The translations under genes and the position numbers were made by a program. Below, in pieces: positions 6,829 to 15,564 of a DNA stretch of 51,451 bases. Position 1 is the stretch's first letter, and each line of letters starts with the position of its first letter. Below the pieces are notes generated by a model, which did no database searches, was not told where the DNA came from, and saw only the letters and a list, made by a program, of their open reading frames with translations. The stretch is from positions 1-51,451 of the forward strand of contig ASZN01000040.1 of assembly GCA_000406005.1 (NCBI GenBank), in the 5' to 3' direction. This DNA is from Candidatus Poribacteria bacterium WGA-3G (lineage in GTDB: Bacteria; Poribacteria; WGA-4E; WGA-3G).

Positions 6829-9015
6829 TTAATCCGCCTGAAACGCGTTATAAATCTGTCGCGCTCTGTTTCCAACATTCATTAAGTAATTTTGACTTAT
6901 TTCCTGCTCATAAAGTTCGGTTAAGTCACCACTCGCCTCACCGAAGGCTTTAGCGAATTTCCGACATTCCGCCTTATCGGAACCGGAGGCATACGCCTTC
7001 GTTTTCGCATCCGTGCCAGACTTTCGGACTTCGACACACTTATCACGAAACATCAGGTAACTCCCATCACCGACAAATCGGACATCCTCAAGTGCCGTAA
7101 AATCAAGACCCGGTAGCGCGTCTGCAAGGATCGCGCGCGCCTGATCTATATCTATTTCGCCATCCCGGAGCGCAATGGCGATGCCGAGGAAAAACAGGTC
7201 GTTTTTGTCGCGTTTCGCCTCACCTTCACGTTTCGCTTCTCGGAGTTTTTCAGGATTTGGTTCGGATTCATTGTAATATGTAATGTCCTCCCGCACGTCA
7301 CACGTCGCAGAAATCTGATTCTCTGTAAAAACGGTGGCGAGATAATCAGAAAAAGATATATCTGCCTGTTTGCAGTGTGCCGCGAGTGCGGTGACAAGCA
7401 CCATAGACTCACCTGCGGATTTCTCACGCATGGCGATGGCAGTGCGTCCACCCCGGCTCCGGATAAGTGCTTCAGGACCGGTAATCATCCCGCCGCTCTC
7501 CTCACCTGCGAAGATGAGTCGTGGCTGCACACCGAGTGAAATCGTCTCACCGTAAACATCTTGGACAACAACAGGTGCGTCTGGAGCGTTGGCGAGCTGC
7601 CGTTCAATTTTTTTCATAATCGCGGCGATCTCTTTGAAACCGACAGGAACATTAATAACACTGACACCGTTGGCGGCACCCCACTGATCCCAAGCGAGTG
7701 CAGAAGGCGTTGTCTTGATCATGAACCGCGGATGATCTTCCCAGAGTCCAGCGGCTTTCAGCTGCTTGGCATGGAAATCCATCAACATAAGGAACGCTTG
7801 GTTCGGCGTATAAATTGTCAATAGACGGTCATCGTCGAGTGTGAGAAAATCGATCCCAAGGTCTTGTAGCACTGCTGCGCGCGAGGCTTCCTCTATTTCA
7901 CAAACGATGAGCCGATCGCCATCCGGGTCGGTCGCTTCAATGATAGTTCCAACGGGTTGCGCTTTGAGTTTTGTCGCATAGTCTACCGACCGGACGACAT
8001 CAAGAATGCTGAAATCGCAGCCGAGATCGTAGAATTCAGCCGATCCGGTTTTCGGGTTCCGATCCAGTTTTCCGATATTGTGATACAGCGGGTCCGCCTC
8101 AACATGAAGCCAACGGACAGAATTCGCAATCCCCAACCGTTCAAAGATTGCACGCATCGGACGATACATACACCCGCCAACACAATCGACAACGATGGGT
8201 GGTTTCGTCTCGCGGATGAGATTGAGATTCGCATCTGTAGCGACACCGCTCTTGAGATAGCCGACATAGAGTTGTACGCCGTCGTGGAGTTCATCAAGCC
8301 GTTCAAAATCGATGTGTGCGTCATCGGCTGTGCTGAACTGAATCGTGTATCCTTCCGTTTCAGCGGTTTTAAGGATCTCTTCAATCTTGTTGACGAACCG
8401 CATGGATTCTTCTGGCAGATATTGACTGCCTTGGTTATTGAGGTCTTTGGTCGCGTTTTTCGTGCTCACAGAGTGGCTTGATGTGACATGCTCGCCGCCA
8501 TCCAAATCGAGCATGAAGATCAGGAACGATGCCATCCAAATCGGTAGTGTGCCAAACGCTTTCGGGACATACGTACGAATCCCATGCGCCGCTTGGATCC
8601 GAGCGATAAATTCGACATATTTCTGTGAGTTGTAACGCACCTCACATCCTGCAAGTTTCTCGACCAACCTTCCATTCGCGGTTTCCTTAGCGACAAGACT
8701 TTTTCCGAGTGTTGCTAGGATAATCCCGATCTGGTTAATCGGAAACCGAGTGTCCCAAGGGTATAAGATATTCTGTGGACCGCGAATGCCAGCCGTCGAG
8801 ACCTGTGCCTCTTTCGCATAGTTCCGAAACCATTCCCAGAGGTTCAAACGCTCAATCAGTTCTTTATCGAGATGGAATGTGAACACCTCTGATTCGTCTT
8901 GTGGAAAAAGCGGTGCTTTAATGGAATCGGGTGTATTCTGCTCAACGACTGCGAAGAGTTGTTGCTCAGTGCGATCCCGTTTATCGCGGTAACTTTCGTC
9001 AACTGTGATAATCAT
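6829..9015 (-). CDS. Large phosphoglucomutase/phosphomannomutase-like alpha-D-phosphohexomutase
   Basis: 728 aa, well above the usual 450-570. All four family motifs are recognisable: the phosphoserine loop TSSHS (178-182, Ser180 in place of the usual TASHN context), the metal loop DPDGDR (363-368), the sugar loop GEESGG (504-509, usually GEESGH) and the phosphate-binding RKSGTDAK near the C-terminus. The enzyme would move phosphate between C1 and C6 of a hexose. A long N-terminal extension (about 70 aa before STAGIRGP) and inserts account for the size. The substrate (glucose, mannose or glucosamine phosphate) is not determined. Confidence 0.85.
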   Translation of the reverse strand: MIITVDESYRDKRDRTEQQLFAVVEQNTPDSIKAPLFPQDESEVFTFHLDKELIERLNLWEWFRNYAKEAQVSTAGIRGPQNILYPWDTRFPINQIGIILATLGKSLVAKETANGRLVEKLAGCEVRYNSQKYVEFIARIQAAHGIRTYVPKAFGTLPIWMASFLIFMLDLDGGEHVTSSHSVSTKNATKDLNNQGSQYLPEESMRFVNKIEEILKTAETEGYTIQFSTADDAHIDFERLDELHDGVQLYVGYLKSGVATDANLNLIRETKPPIVVDCVGGCMYRPMRAIFERLGIANSVRWLHVEADPLYHNIGKLDRNPKTGSAEFYDLGCDFSILDVVRSVDYATKLKAQPVGTIIEATDPDGDRLIVCEIEEASRAAVLQDLGIDFLTLDDDRLLTIYTPNQAFLMLMDFHAKQLKAAGLWEDHPRFMIKTTPSALAWDQWGAANGVSVINVPVGFKEIAAIMKKIERQLANAPDAPVVVQDVYGETISLGVQPRLIFAGEESGGMITGPEALIRSRGGRTAIAMREKSAGESMVLVTALAAHCKQADISFSDYLATVFTENQISATCDVREDITYYNESEPNPEKLREAKREGEAKRDKNDLFFLGIAIALRDGEIDIDQARAILADALPGLDFTALEDVRFVGDGSYLMFRDKCVEVRKSGTDAKTKAYASGSDKAECRKFAKAFGEASGDLTELYEQEISQNYLMNVGNRARQIYNAFQAD

Positions 9016-9079
9016 TTTTCTAATTTACCTTGCGGAGAAATAGCGGGCATTAAGACTATTAGATCTGTTCCTCAAATCC

Positions 9080-9100
9080 GCCTGCGTCGTTGTTGCAGGC
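9080..9100. other. Hairpin in the leader of the phosphohexomutase gene
   Basis: GCCTGC (9080-9085) and GCAGGC (9095-9100) form a perfect 6-bp stem with a 9-nt loop, about 65 nt upstream of ATG 9015. GTAGCC starts the arm on the minus strand, as in other palindromic repeats of the window. It could be a dispersed repeat or a leader structure. Confidence 0.4.
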
Positions 9101-9178
9101 TACCGTTTTTGAATCTTAAAGTATGAACATGTTATCACATTTCCATATTTTTTTCAAATCCGAATTTGGTGTTACAAA

Positions 9179-9199
9179 CCCCTCCAACAAGAGAAGGGG
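9179..9199 (-). terminator. Possible terminator after the sulfatase gene
   Basis: On the minus strand CCCCTTC and GGAGGGG pair (one wobble) around a 7-nt loop, followed by TTTGT, 10 nt past the sulfatase stop. The U-run is short, so efficiency is uncertain. Confidence 0.4.
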
Positions 9200-9208
9200 A
9201 CACCCGTA

Positions 9209-10645
9209 TTAGCGTTCTCTTCCTGAAATGAGCAGGTCAAACGAATTGCTCTGCCATCCGCCATCCATGACGATGTTGTCTTTTGTCTCGCGCAAGCGAT
9301 CAACCATACGCGCTTTCATACGACGGAGTACGTGCTTGTAACCGAGTTGGTTTGCTACGTTGTGGAGTTCGTGCGGATCGCTCTTCATATCGTAGAGTTC
9401 GTCTTCGCTGTACGGATTGTAGACGTACTTCCACGAATCCGTCCGTACCATCCTGACAGAGGCGAGCGTCGGTTCATACCCGTGAAATTCAGCGAACACG
9501 TCATCGGGCCAATCCTCTACAGTTTCACCGCGTAAGAGCGGCACAATGGATCTACCGTCGAGGTTATCGCGTGCTACTGCGCCACCGAGTTCTAAAAATG
9601 TGGGCATGAGATCCACAAGATTCACAAATTCATCGCACGTCGTTCCGGGGGACGTTCCGCCGGGCCAACGAATGACGAGCGGGATGTGGTGCGTCTCCTC
9701 GTACATGTGGAAACCTTTGTTGAAAAGCCGATGGCTGCCGAGCATATCACCGTGGTCGGTCGAAAAGATGATAACCGTATTCTCCGCCATACTGTTCGCC
9801 TCAAGGCAGTCGAGAATTCGCCGTACTTGGTCATCAATGAAGGTACAGAACCCCCAATACGCAGCGATGGCCTTCTGCCAATCGGGCCATGTGAGATGGC
9901 TGGCGTTCCACCGGAGCATCTCTTTCTGCTGGATAAGCGGTTTGTTAATGAACTGTTCATCGAAGTTACCCCAGCGTTCAACGGTGTCTGGGTCGTACAT
10001 CGTATCGTAAGGTGCTGGCACGGCATACGGGAAATGCGGTCCGAAGAAATTCGCCGCAATCATGAACGGTTGCTCGGAATCCGCATAGCCGTCGATGAGT
10101 TCGATCGTTTTATCTGCTGTCCATGCCTCCATTGTCCGTTCAACGGGGAGTGGATGTCTTCCATAGAAAGGTGCCTCACCGCCCCATTCAAAGGGTTGAA
10201 CGGCATCCCTATCAATTCGGAAGTCGATTCCGTCATCGCGGAGCCACTGATGCCACTCGTTATATGGATGCCATTTGTCGTAGCCCCAGAACTCCGTGTC
10301 GCCTTGCTTAGCAAGATGCCATTTACCGATGCAACTGACGTTATAGCCTGCTGCGCTCAAGAGTTTCGGATAGGCGGGTTTGTCGAGGATCTGATTTGCA
10401 AACACGCCGTTGAAGTTCCCCATATTTGAGAGCTGCCCGTGGTTGTGTGGATAGAGTCCAGTGAGCAGAGAGCCGCGCGCCGGCGAACAGAGTGCGATAG
10501 GCGTATAGGCATTCGTGAACCGCATACCTGTCGCAGCGATTTCGTCAACAGCAGGCGTTCTGCAGATCGGTGCACCGTTGCAACCGAGTGAATCGTAACG
10601 CTGCTGGTCAGTAAGAAGAAAGAGAATATTGGGTTGTCGTGCCAT
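9209..10645 (-). CDS. Sulfatase (arylsulfatase family, formylglycine-dependent)
   Basis: 478 aa. The active-site signature CSPAR starts at Cys53, which would be converted to formylglycine; the conserved GSLLTGLYPHNHG continues it. Metal ligands are suggested by LLTDQQRYD near the N-terminus and STDHGDMLGSH. The C-terminus has the sulfatase subdomain ending (ELYDMKSDPHELHNVANQ). No signal peptide is seen, so it may be cytoplasmic. It would remove sulfate esters, for example from host or marine sulfated polysaccharides. Ribosome binding site AAAGGA. It follows a 31-codon ORF and the DUF123 gene on the same strand. Confidence 0.92.
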   Translation of the reverse strand: MARQPNILFLLTDQQRYDSLGCNGAPICRTPAVDEIAATGMRFTNAYTPIALCSPARGSLLTGLYPHNHGQLSNMGNFNGVFANQILDKPAYPKLLSAAGYNVSCIGKWHLAKQGDTEFWGYDKWHPYNEWHQWLRDDGIDFRIDRDAVQPFEWGGEAPFYGRHPLPVERTMEAWTADKTIELIDGYADSEQPFMIAANFFGPHFPYAVPAPYDTMYDPDTVERWGNFDEQFINKPLIQQKEMLRWNASHLTWPDWQKAIAAYWGFCTFIDDQVRRILDCLEANSMAENTVIIFSTDHGDMLGSHRLFNKGFHMYEETHHIPLVIRWPGGTSPGTTCDEFVNLVDLMPTFLELGGAVARDNLDGRSIVPLLRGETVEDWPDDVFAEFHGYEPTLASVRMVRTDSWKYVYNPYSEDELYDMKSDPHELHNVANQLGYKHVLRRMKARMVDRLRETKDNIVMDGGWQSNSFDLLISGRER

Positions 10646-10652
10646 TTTTTAA

Positions 10653-10748
10653 TTATTCCTTTCGGAGCAGTGAAGTGCATTCCGTGAAATCTGCGACGAC
10701 TTCAAATCGTTGCGGATCACCGTGTACCAGATGTTGCCTTCTGCTCAT
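10653..10748 (-). CDS. Possible 31-aa small protein
   Basis: A short frame starts at ATG 10748 with GGAG 8 nt upstream, 16 nt after the DUF123 gene. It ends just before the ribosome binding site of the sulfatase gene. The product is charged (begins MSRRQHLVHGDPQRFEVV, ends LLRKE) and looks codon-like. No family is recognised. It may be a real small protein of the operon or a remnant. Confidence 0.35.
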   Translation of the reverse strand: MSRRQHLVHGDPQRFEVVADFTECTSLLRKE

Positions 10749-10764
10749 ATCAAGTTCTCCGGGT

Positions 10765-11355
10765 TCAATCCTTCCAGTGCTGCGTGGACGAACCGACCCT
10801 CCTTATACTATCGGCGAACGATGCCCACCACGTCTCATCTGTGCTGACACGTAAGATATGGGTACTACGCGGGGCATCATTCGCGCCTAAACCTTTTTCG
10901 ATGATCTGTGTCTCAGCATCCTGTTCCAATAAACCAGCGATTGTATGTTCCAGACGTTCAGGAGAACGAATCGCTATAATATTGACAATCTCAGCGGATT
11001 GCAAATCCAAGAGAAAATCAACGTTCCAGAACAATGTTTTGCCGCTTTTGGGTAGGGGGTCCCGAGGTCCTAAACCGCATTCGGCGAACCGGTCTATCAT
11101 ATCTTCTCGGATAGCGTGTGGCGGTTTATCTCCACTCCGTGTTGCGTGCCGAACAAGTCGCCGCGCCAGTGAAGTCGCACCTTTTTCCGAAAGCGCAGAA
11201 CCGACATACGTATAGTCACCAGCAGGTAGTGAAATTAGTTTGCCTTTCTTGAACCGTCCGAATTGTAGCGTCGTCCCTTCTGTGAGCCGAATCCGCAGGA
11301 TGTATGTGCCAGCCTGTGAATCACCACCGACGATAAGAATGCTCGGAATTTCCAT
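10765..11355 (-). CDS. GIY-YIG / DUF123 domain protein
   Basis: 196 aa. The segment GTYILRIRL...GDYTYVGSAL...SLARRLVRHA...LFWNVDFLL fits the DUF123 form of the GIY-YIG nuclease fold, where G-[DY]-Y-x-Y-VGSA replaces the GIY-YIG strand. In other bacteria this domain is stand-alone or attached to endonuclease III. A role in nucleic acid processing is inferred from the family only. The C-terminal 40 residues (STHILRVSTDETWWASFA) are less conserved. Confidence 0.75.
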   Translation of the reverse strand: MEIPSILIVGGDSQAGTYILRIRLTEGTTLQFGRFKKGKLISLPAGDYTYVGSALSEKGATSLARRLVRHATRSGDKPPHAIREDMIDRFAECGLGPRDPLPKSGKTLFWNVDFLLDLQSAEIVNIIAIRSPERLEHTIAGLLEQDAETQIIEKGLGANDAPRSTHILRVSTDETWWASFADSIRRVGSSTQHWKD

Positions 11356-11445
11356 CAGTTTTCAAGGAGTCGGTTTAAAATATCTTCCATATCCAGATTA
11401 TACCCCTATTTGTTGATGAATGTCAACTTTTTTAAAATTTGTGTG

Positions 11446-11474
11446 TTGAAACAAAAGCGTGAATCTATTAGAAT
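11446..11474 (+). promoter_or_regulatory. Putative promoter of the membrane protein gene
   Basis: TTGAAA (11446-11451), a 17-nt spacer and TAGAAT (11469-11474), about 130 nt before ATG 11602. The region between two divergent genes holds nothing else convincing. Confidence 0.5.
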
Positions 11475-11601
11475 AGAATTCGGGCAGGAGAGGATATCTG
11501 TGAATAGCAGTTAGTTAACTATCAGCAAAACATGTAAGTCTAACTATCAGGCAGGTTGAATACACTATCTACCTCAACGAACCGCAAGGAACATTAAAAG
11601 A

Positions 11602-13695
11602 ATGAAAGCACGTCTATTATCTGTTGGATATGTTACCGTCATTGTATTGCTGATCATACATCTTCTACCGGTCTGGGGATTCAAGTATTTTCCAACGCAG
11701 GATGGCGCAAGCCATATCTACAATGCTTATGTACTAAAAGAATACCATCAACACGAAAACTACCGGTTACGTGAGGTTTATCGGTTAAATGCCACCTTTT
11801 TCCCGAACTGGACCTCGCACGTTCTCCTCGCAGCACTGTTGTACATCTTCCCACCGCTCGTTTGCGAAAAGATAGTACTGACGCTCTGTATCGGCCTCCT
11901 ACCGCTCTCGCTTTTCTATTTCCTCAACGGTGTCCAAAAGAGAAACACGGTCTTCGGACTACTTGGGTTCATCTACGCCTACAATTATCTGCTGCACATG
12001 GGGTTCTATAACTTTGTCCTCAGCATGTCCCTGTTTTTCTTCGCTTTGGGGTATTGGTGGCGCGTGAAGGATAAACTCCGGCTAACCCATATAATCGTCT
12101 TATATATTTTGCTGCTGGCGACTTACTTCACGCACTACCACTCCTACGCCTTGCTGATCGTATCATTGACGTTCTTCGCTCTCTACACACCGGCTTATAG
12201 CGTTCTACATGAGATATTCGGTCATAAGGAGCCATCACAACCGTTGATACACCGCTTTAGAGCGCGCGCGATAAAATTCAAATCGACACTGATTTTCCTC
12301 GTCGGACTTATACCGGCTTACTTCATCTTGTTCGCCTACTACTTCTACCTGTCCAGCACGCACGGAACCGACGGCGATCATAAGGGATTTGAATGGTTAA
12401 ACGACTATTTCTTTGCCATGAAATCCTTGGTCTCGTTCCGGGATGACCACATACTTATCGGGCGAGTGTTGTTAGTCTTTTTCGCCATCGCCTTCGGACT
12501 CACCCTTATCAATAGAATTCGGCAGTACCGTCAATTCCGCGAATCAGAAGAATGGAAAGAGACTGGCGAACGCCTCTGGACCCGCGCTGTGAGTCAAATG
12601 GATGGGTTTCTGCTCATGGCTATCCTTATCACGATTATGTATTTCATAGCACCGTGGTCCGGCTATAGTGGCGGCTGGATAAACGACCGGTTTCATCTAT
12701 ACATATTCCTCGTGTTACTCCCGTTTTTCGCTGTCAACGTGCATCGGTACATAAACTACGCGGTGGCGGGGGTCATCATCGTTCTCTCCTTATGGCATCT
12801 CGGCTACAACGTCCACACATACACGCTACTCAACCGAGACATCACTAACGCACTCTCACTCGAAGGTATGGATGAGAAGGATACAATCCTCATGAGTGCA
12901 CCCGGAGAATGGGGCGGTTTTTCAGATGCGCTCGGTTTTGAACCGAAATACGTTGAACCGTTCGGGCATATCGAGTGTCTATTGGCAACGCATAAAGGAA
13001 TCGCCTACCTCAACAATTACGAGGCAAATACGGACCACTTTCCGCTACAATACAAGGAAAAAGAATTGCCTGCTGACTACGCCATCATCTGGCGGACAGA
13101 GTATAACGATGTCGCCGGTTTAGAGGAAGAGTATGAACTTCTTGATTCCAACGATTACAATCGGCTTTATCGCCGCAAGCGCGCTGCACCAAACACCGAA
13201 ATGTGGGGTGGTGGAACTGTCCTCGCCTTTGATCTGCAACCGGAAGATGGACAGATAGCAACAGGACACATCGCTGTCCATGCAGATACGGTCTACACCG
13301 ATGGTCAATACGGTTGGCTAACGGAATCAGAACGGGACGACTTTGAAAACGGTTCTGAAGTTCCACAACCCTACGCGGACAGCATTTTCGGAGCGGAAGA
13401 TGGCGTTTTCCGAGTCGCACTTCCCAACGGGACATACGAGATAACATGCTATTTCAGTGCAAGCGAATCTGAACCGTTAGAGATAAACCTCATTGCGGGG
13501 GGTGAGAAGCAGATTCAACGATTACGGATACCTATAGGAAACGAGACGATTGAAAGGCGTTACACTATCACGGTCACTGATGAACATCTGACGCAGGTGA
13601 TATATACCCGCGGGAAAGGGAAACATAAAAGGTGGGGTTGGAGCGGCTTTAGTATTCAATCGACCGATGGCGGACCGAACTTCCGTCTTCCCTAA
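11602..13695 (+). CDS. Polytopic membrane protein (GT-C-like) with C-terminal carbohydrate-binding-like domain
   Basis: 697 aa. About ten to eleven hydrophobic segments fill residues 8-420. An acidic motif, FPTQDGASH (31-38), follows the first helix, the place where GT-C glycosyltransferases carry their catalytic Asp. After the last helix there is a soluble part; residues 543-697 look like a jellyroll carbohydrate-binding module seen in polysaccharide-active enzymes (FDLQPEDG..., QYGWL, NGTYEITCYFS, then WGWSGFSIQ). A glycosyltransferase or polysaccharide export role is an inference; no family is firmly recognised. It is transcribed alone, with convergent genes on its right. Confidence 0.6.
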   Translation: MKARLLSVGYVTVIVLLIIHLLPVWGFKYFPTQDGASHIYNAYVLKEYHQHENYRLREVYRLNATFFPNWTSHVLLAALLYIFPPLVCEKIVLTLCIGLLPLSLFYFLNGVQKRNTVFGLLGFIYAYNYLLHMGFYNFVLSMSLFFFALGYWWRVKDKLRLTHIIVLYILLLATYFTHYHSYALLIVSLTFFALYTPAYSVLHEIFGHKEPSQPLIHRFRARAIKFKSTLIFLVGLIPAYFILFAYYFYLSSTHGTDGDHKGFEWLNDYFFAMKSLVSFRDDHILIGRVLLVFFAIAFGLTLINRIRQYRQFRESEEWKETGERLWTRAVSQMDGFLLMAILITIMYFIAPWSGYSGGWINDRFHLYIFLVLLPFFAVNVHRYINYAVAGVIIVLSLWHLGYNVHTYTLLNRDITNALSLEGMDEKDTILMSAPGEWGGFSDALGFEPKYVEPFGHIECLLATHKGIAYLNNYEANTDHFPLQYKEKELPADYAIIWRTEYNDVAGLEEEYELLDSNDYNRLYRRKRAAPNTEMWGGGTVLAFDLQPEDGQIATGHIAVHADTVYTDGQYGWLTESERDDFENGSEVPQPYADSIFGAEDGVFRVALPNGTYEITCYFSASESEPLEINLIAGGEKQIQRLRIPIGNETIERRYTITVTDEHLTQVIYTRGKGKHKRWGWSGFSIQSTDGGPNFRLP

Positions 13696-13698
13696 GAA

Positions 13699-13719
13699 AC
13701 CGATGGATAATGATTCGGT
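13699..13719. terminator. Possible bidirectional terminator
   Basis: ACCGA and TCGGT (13699-13703, 13715-13719) form a short stem between two convergent genes, followed by TAATTTTTAT on the plus strand. The stem is only 5 bp, so this is tentative. Confidence 0.3.
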
Positions 13720-13732
13720 GTAATTTTTATCT

Positions 13733-14590
13733 TTATCCCAGAAAATCGAATTCCAACGCATCGCCTATAGGCACATAACCGATTTTAGTGTAGATGCTAT
13801 TAGAAGTCGGGTTTGACAAATCGGTGTATAAGCTGCAAAACGAATAGCCGTCCGAGAGCAGTTTCTTTGTTAACAACAAAACACATGAAGTCGCATATCC
13901 TTTACCACGGTGCTCAGGTGGCGTGTACACGAGACCGATTGTTGTGCCATTTCTCATTGGGCGCGATACACCAGCAATAGACACCGGACCACCGTTATCC
14001 CATACATACAATTCCTGATCCTTAATAAGTTTCTTGGCACGGCTTTTAGCACTTTCAAGACTCACAGGTTCACCTATCGCTTCCGAGAGACCGACAATCC
14101 ATCGCGCCATGAGTGGGTGGTCATTAATATGCGCGAAACGCATCTCTCCGGGTGAAAGCGGCAGATTCGCGACGGTTCTCGCTTCAAATACACGCATGCG
14201 CTTGTTCAGTTCGGCTGATACACCAATCCTGCCTTCAAGCCAACAATCAGAAAACGCTTGGGCTTCCACTGCCGGTCCAACAATCCCCGGTATTCGGACA
14301 TCAATTCCACGTAGATAGTCCACAAGGCAAGCGGCAGCGGCTTGGATATCCGTGTCAATCCTGCTCAAAATGATTTTCTTAGGCGGTGTCATTACTGCGA
14401 CACCGACCCCCCGTCCCTGTTCTAAAATGCTTAATAGAACGGGTAACTCAGAGGTGTAATAGTACGGGTCTTCAGCGAGTCTATACGCCAAACCGATAGG
14501 CAGATTGTTTTCACTCTCATTCTGTTCCAAATAGGTACCTGAAAGTGAAATAAGTTCGCGGGCGTGGTTATGAGATATTATTTCAACCAT
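13733..14590 (-). CDS. GNAT-family N-acetyltransferase
   Basis: 285 aa from ATG 14590. The acetyl-CoA loop reads HRGKGYATSC near residue 225, preceded by the IGLVYTPPEHRGKG strand and followed by CSLYTDLSNPTSNSIYTKIGY, typical of GNATs. The N-terminal 120 residues are a separate region that may be a degenerate GNAT half. A frame reaching 14680 overlaps the ankyrin gene and is less likely. The first 29 residues (MVEIISHNHARELISLSGTY onward) are duplicated upstream of the tartrate dehydrogenase gene at 16630-16725. Substrate unknown. Confidence 0.8.
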   Translation of the reverse strand: MVEIISHNHARELISLSGTYLEQNESENNLPIGLAYRLAEDPYYYTSELPVLLSILEQGRGVGVAVMTPPKKIILSRIDTDIQAAAACLVDYLRGIDVRIPGIVGPAVEAQAFSDCWLEGRIGVSAELNKRMRVFEARTVANLPLSPGEMRFAHINDHPLMARWIVGLSEAIGEPVSLESAKSRAKKLIKDQELYVWDNGGPVSIAGVSRPMRNGTTIGLVYTPPEHRGKGYATSCVLLLTKKLLSDGYSFCSLYTDLSNPTSNSIYTKIGYVPIGDALEFDFLG

Positions 14591-14660
14591 CTTTTCTTCG
14601 TTTCCCTTAAACCGACGTGAGAACACACCGTTTGCGCGATCTCGGACAGCATCTGAGGCA

Positions 14661-15347
14661 TCATCTCTCCAATACATCAAGACAAGATTTCAAGCGGCGA
14701 TCATGATTGGCAAACTGTTTTAGCCACTCAACGACTGTTTTGCCATCCGCAAGTCTGGCTTGCAAATCCGCGCCCTGTTCTACGAGATACCGCGTCGTTT
14801 CTACATGTCCATGACCGGCTGCGCAGTAGAGCGGAAAATGCGCGTGATCTGATGTTACATTAACATCTGCACCGCTACCCACTAACTGTTCCACAATTTC
14901 CAAGTCACCGTTTCGAGCAGCATGATGTAAGGCTGTATCGCCGCGGGCGTAACGCTCTTGGACTAACTTTGGGTCGCTACGAAGCATTGCGTTGACTCGC
15001 TGCACATTGGCTAAGAAAACGGCGTATATAAACTGGCGCGCCGTTTCGCTCGACGGTTTAGCATGTGCATCCAAACCGCCATACGCAATGAGTAACGATA
15101 CGACCTCCTTATTGTCCGGTACTTCTCCAGCATAGTGAATCGCATAACCATCATGCGCCGCCAAATCAGCACCACAGTCTATTAGATATTTAACAACATC
15201 ATAATGCCGTCTTAATCCGGCATGAAATATAGGTCGCCATTCGTGTTCGTCGTCTTGGTTGACCAAACCAGGGTCCTGTTCGATGATCTTTTTTATGACA
15301 TCAAGGTCCCCGTTGGATGCCGCGTTATGAATTGAACCGAGTTCCAT
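14661..15347 (-). CDS. Ankyrin-repeat protein
   Basis: 228 aa made of about five to six ankyrin repeats (for example GDTALHHAARNGDLEIVEQL and FPLYCAAGHGHVETTRYLVE). No signal peptide or other domain is seen. Ankyrins mediate protein binding; in symbionts they are often discussed as host-interaction factors, but nothing here shows export. It lies 70 nt upstream of the GNAT gene on the same strand. Confidence 0.88.
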   Translation of the reverse strand: MELGSIHNAASNGDLDVIKKIIEQDPGLVNQDDEHEWRPIFHAGLRRHYDVVKYLIDCGADLAAHDGYAIHYAGEVPDNKEVVSLLIAYGGLDAHAKPSSETARQFIYAVFLANVQRVNAMLRSDPKLVQERYARGDTALHHAARNGDLEIVEQLVGSGADVNVTSDHAHFPLYCAAGHGHVETTRYLVEQGADLQARLADGKTVVEWLKQFANHDRRLKSCLDVLER

Positions 15348-15564
15348 ATTTATTCTCCAATATGTTAGGTTAATTGTGCTTTCAAAAACGTGAAAAAGAA
15401 ATAATTTGGCTGAACCAAACTTATTTCCTTACTTTAAGATTACATTATATATGATAACATATTTAACTTAGAAATGCAAATTAATTTATGAAAATAGCGG
15501 TAGGAAAATTCCTCCAAAGTACAGATTGTGAGCCTCGTAGATCCAGCCGCTGTGACAAGGCACA

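Noticed and set aside
9686..10429. 247-aa plus-strand frame
   Set aside because: Antisense shadow of the sulfatase gene, which has a full catalytic signature.
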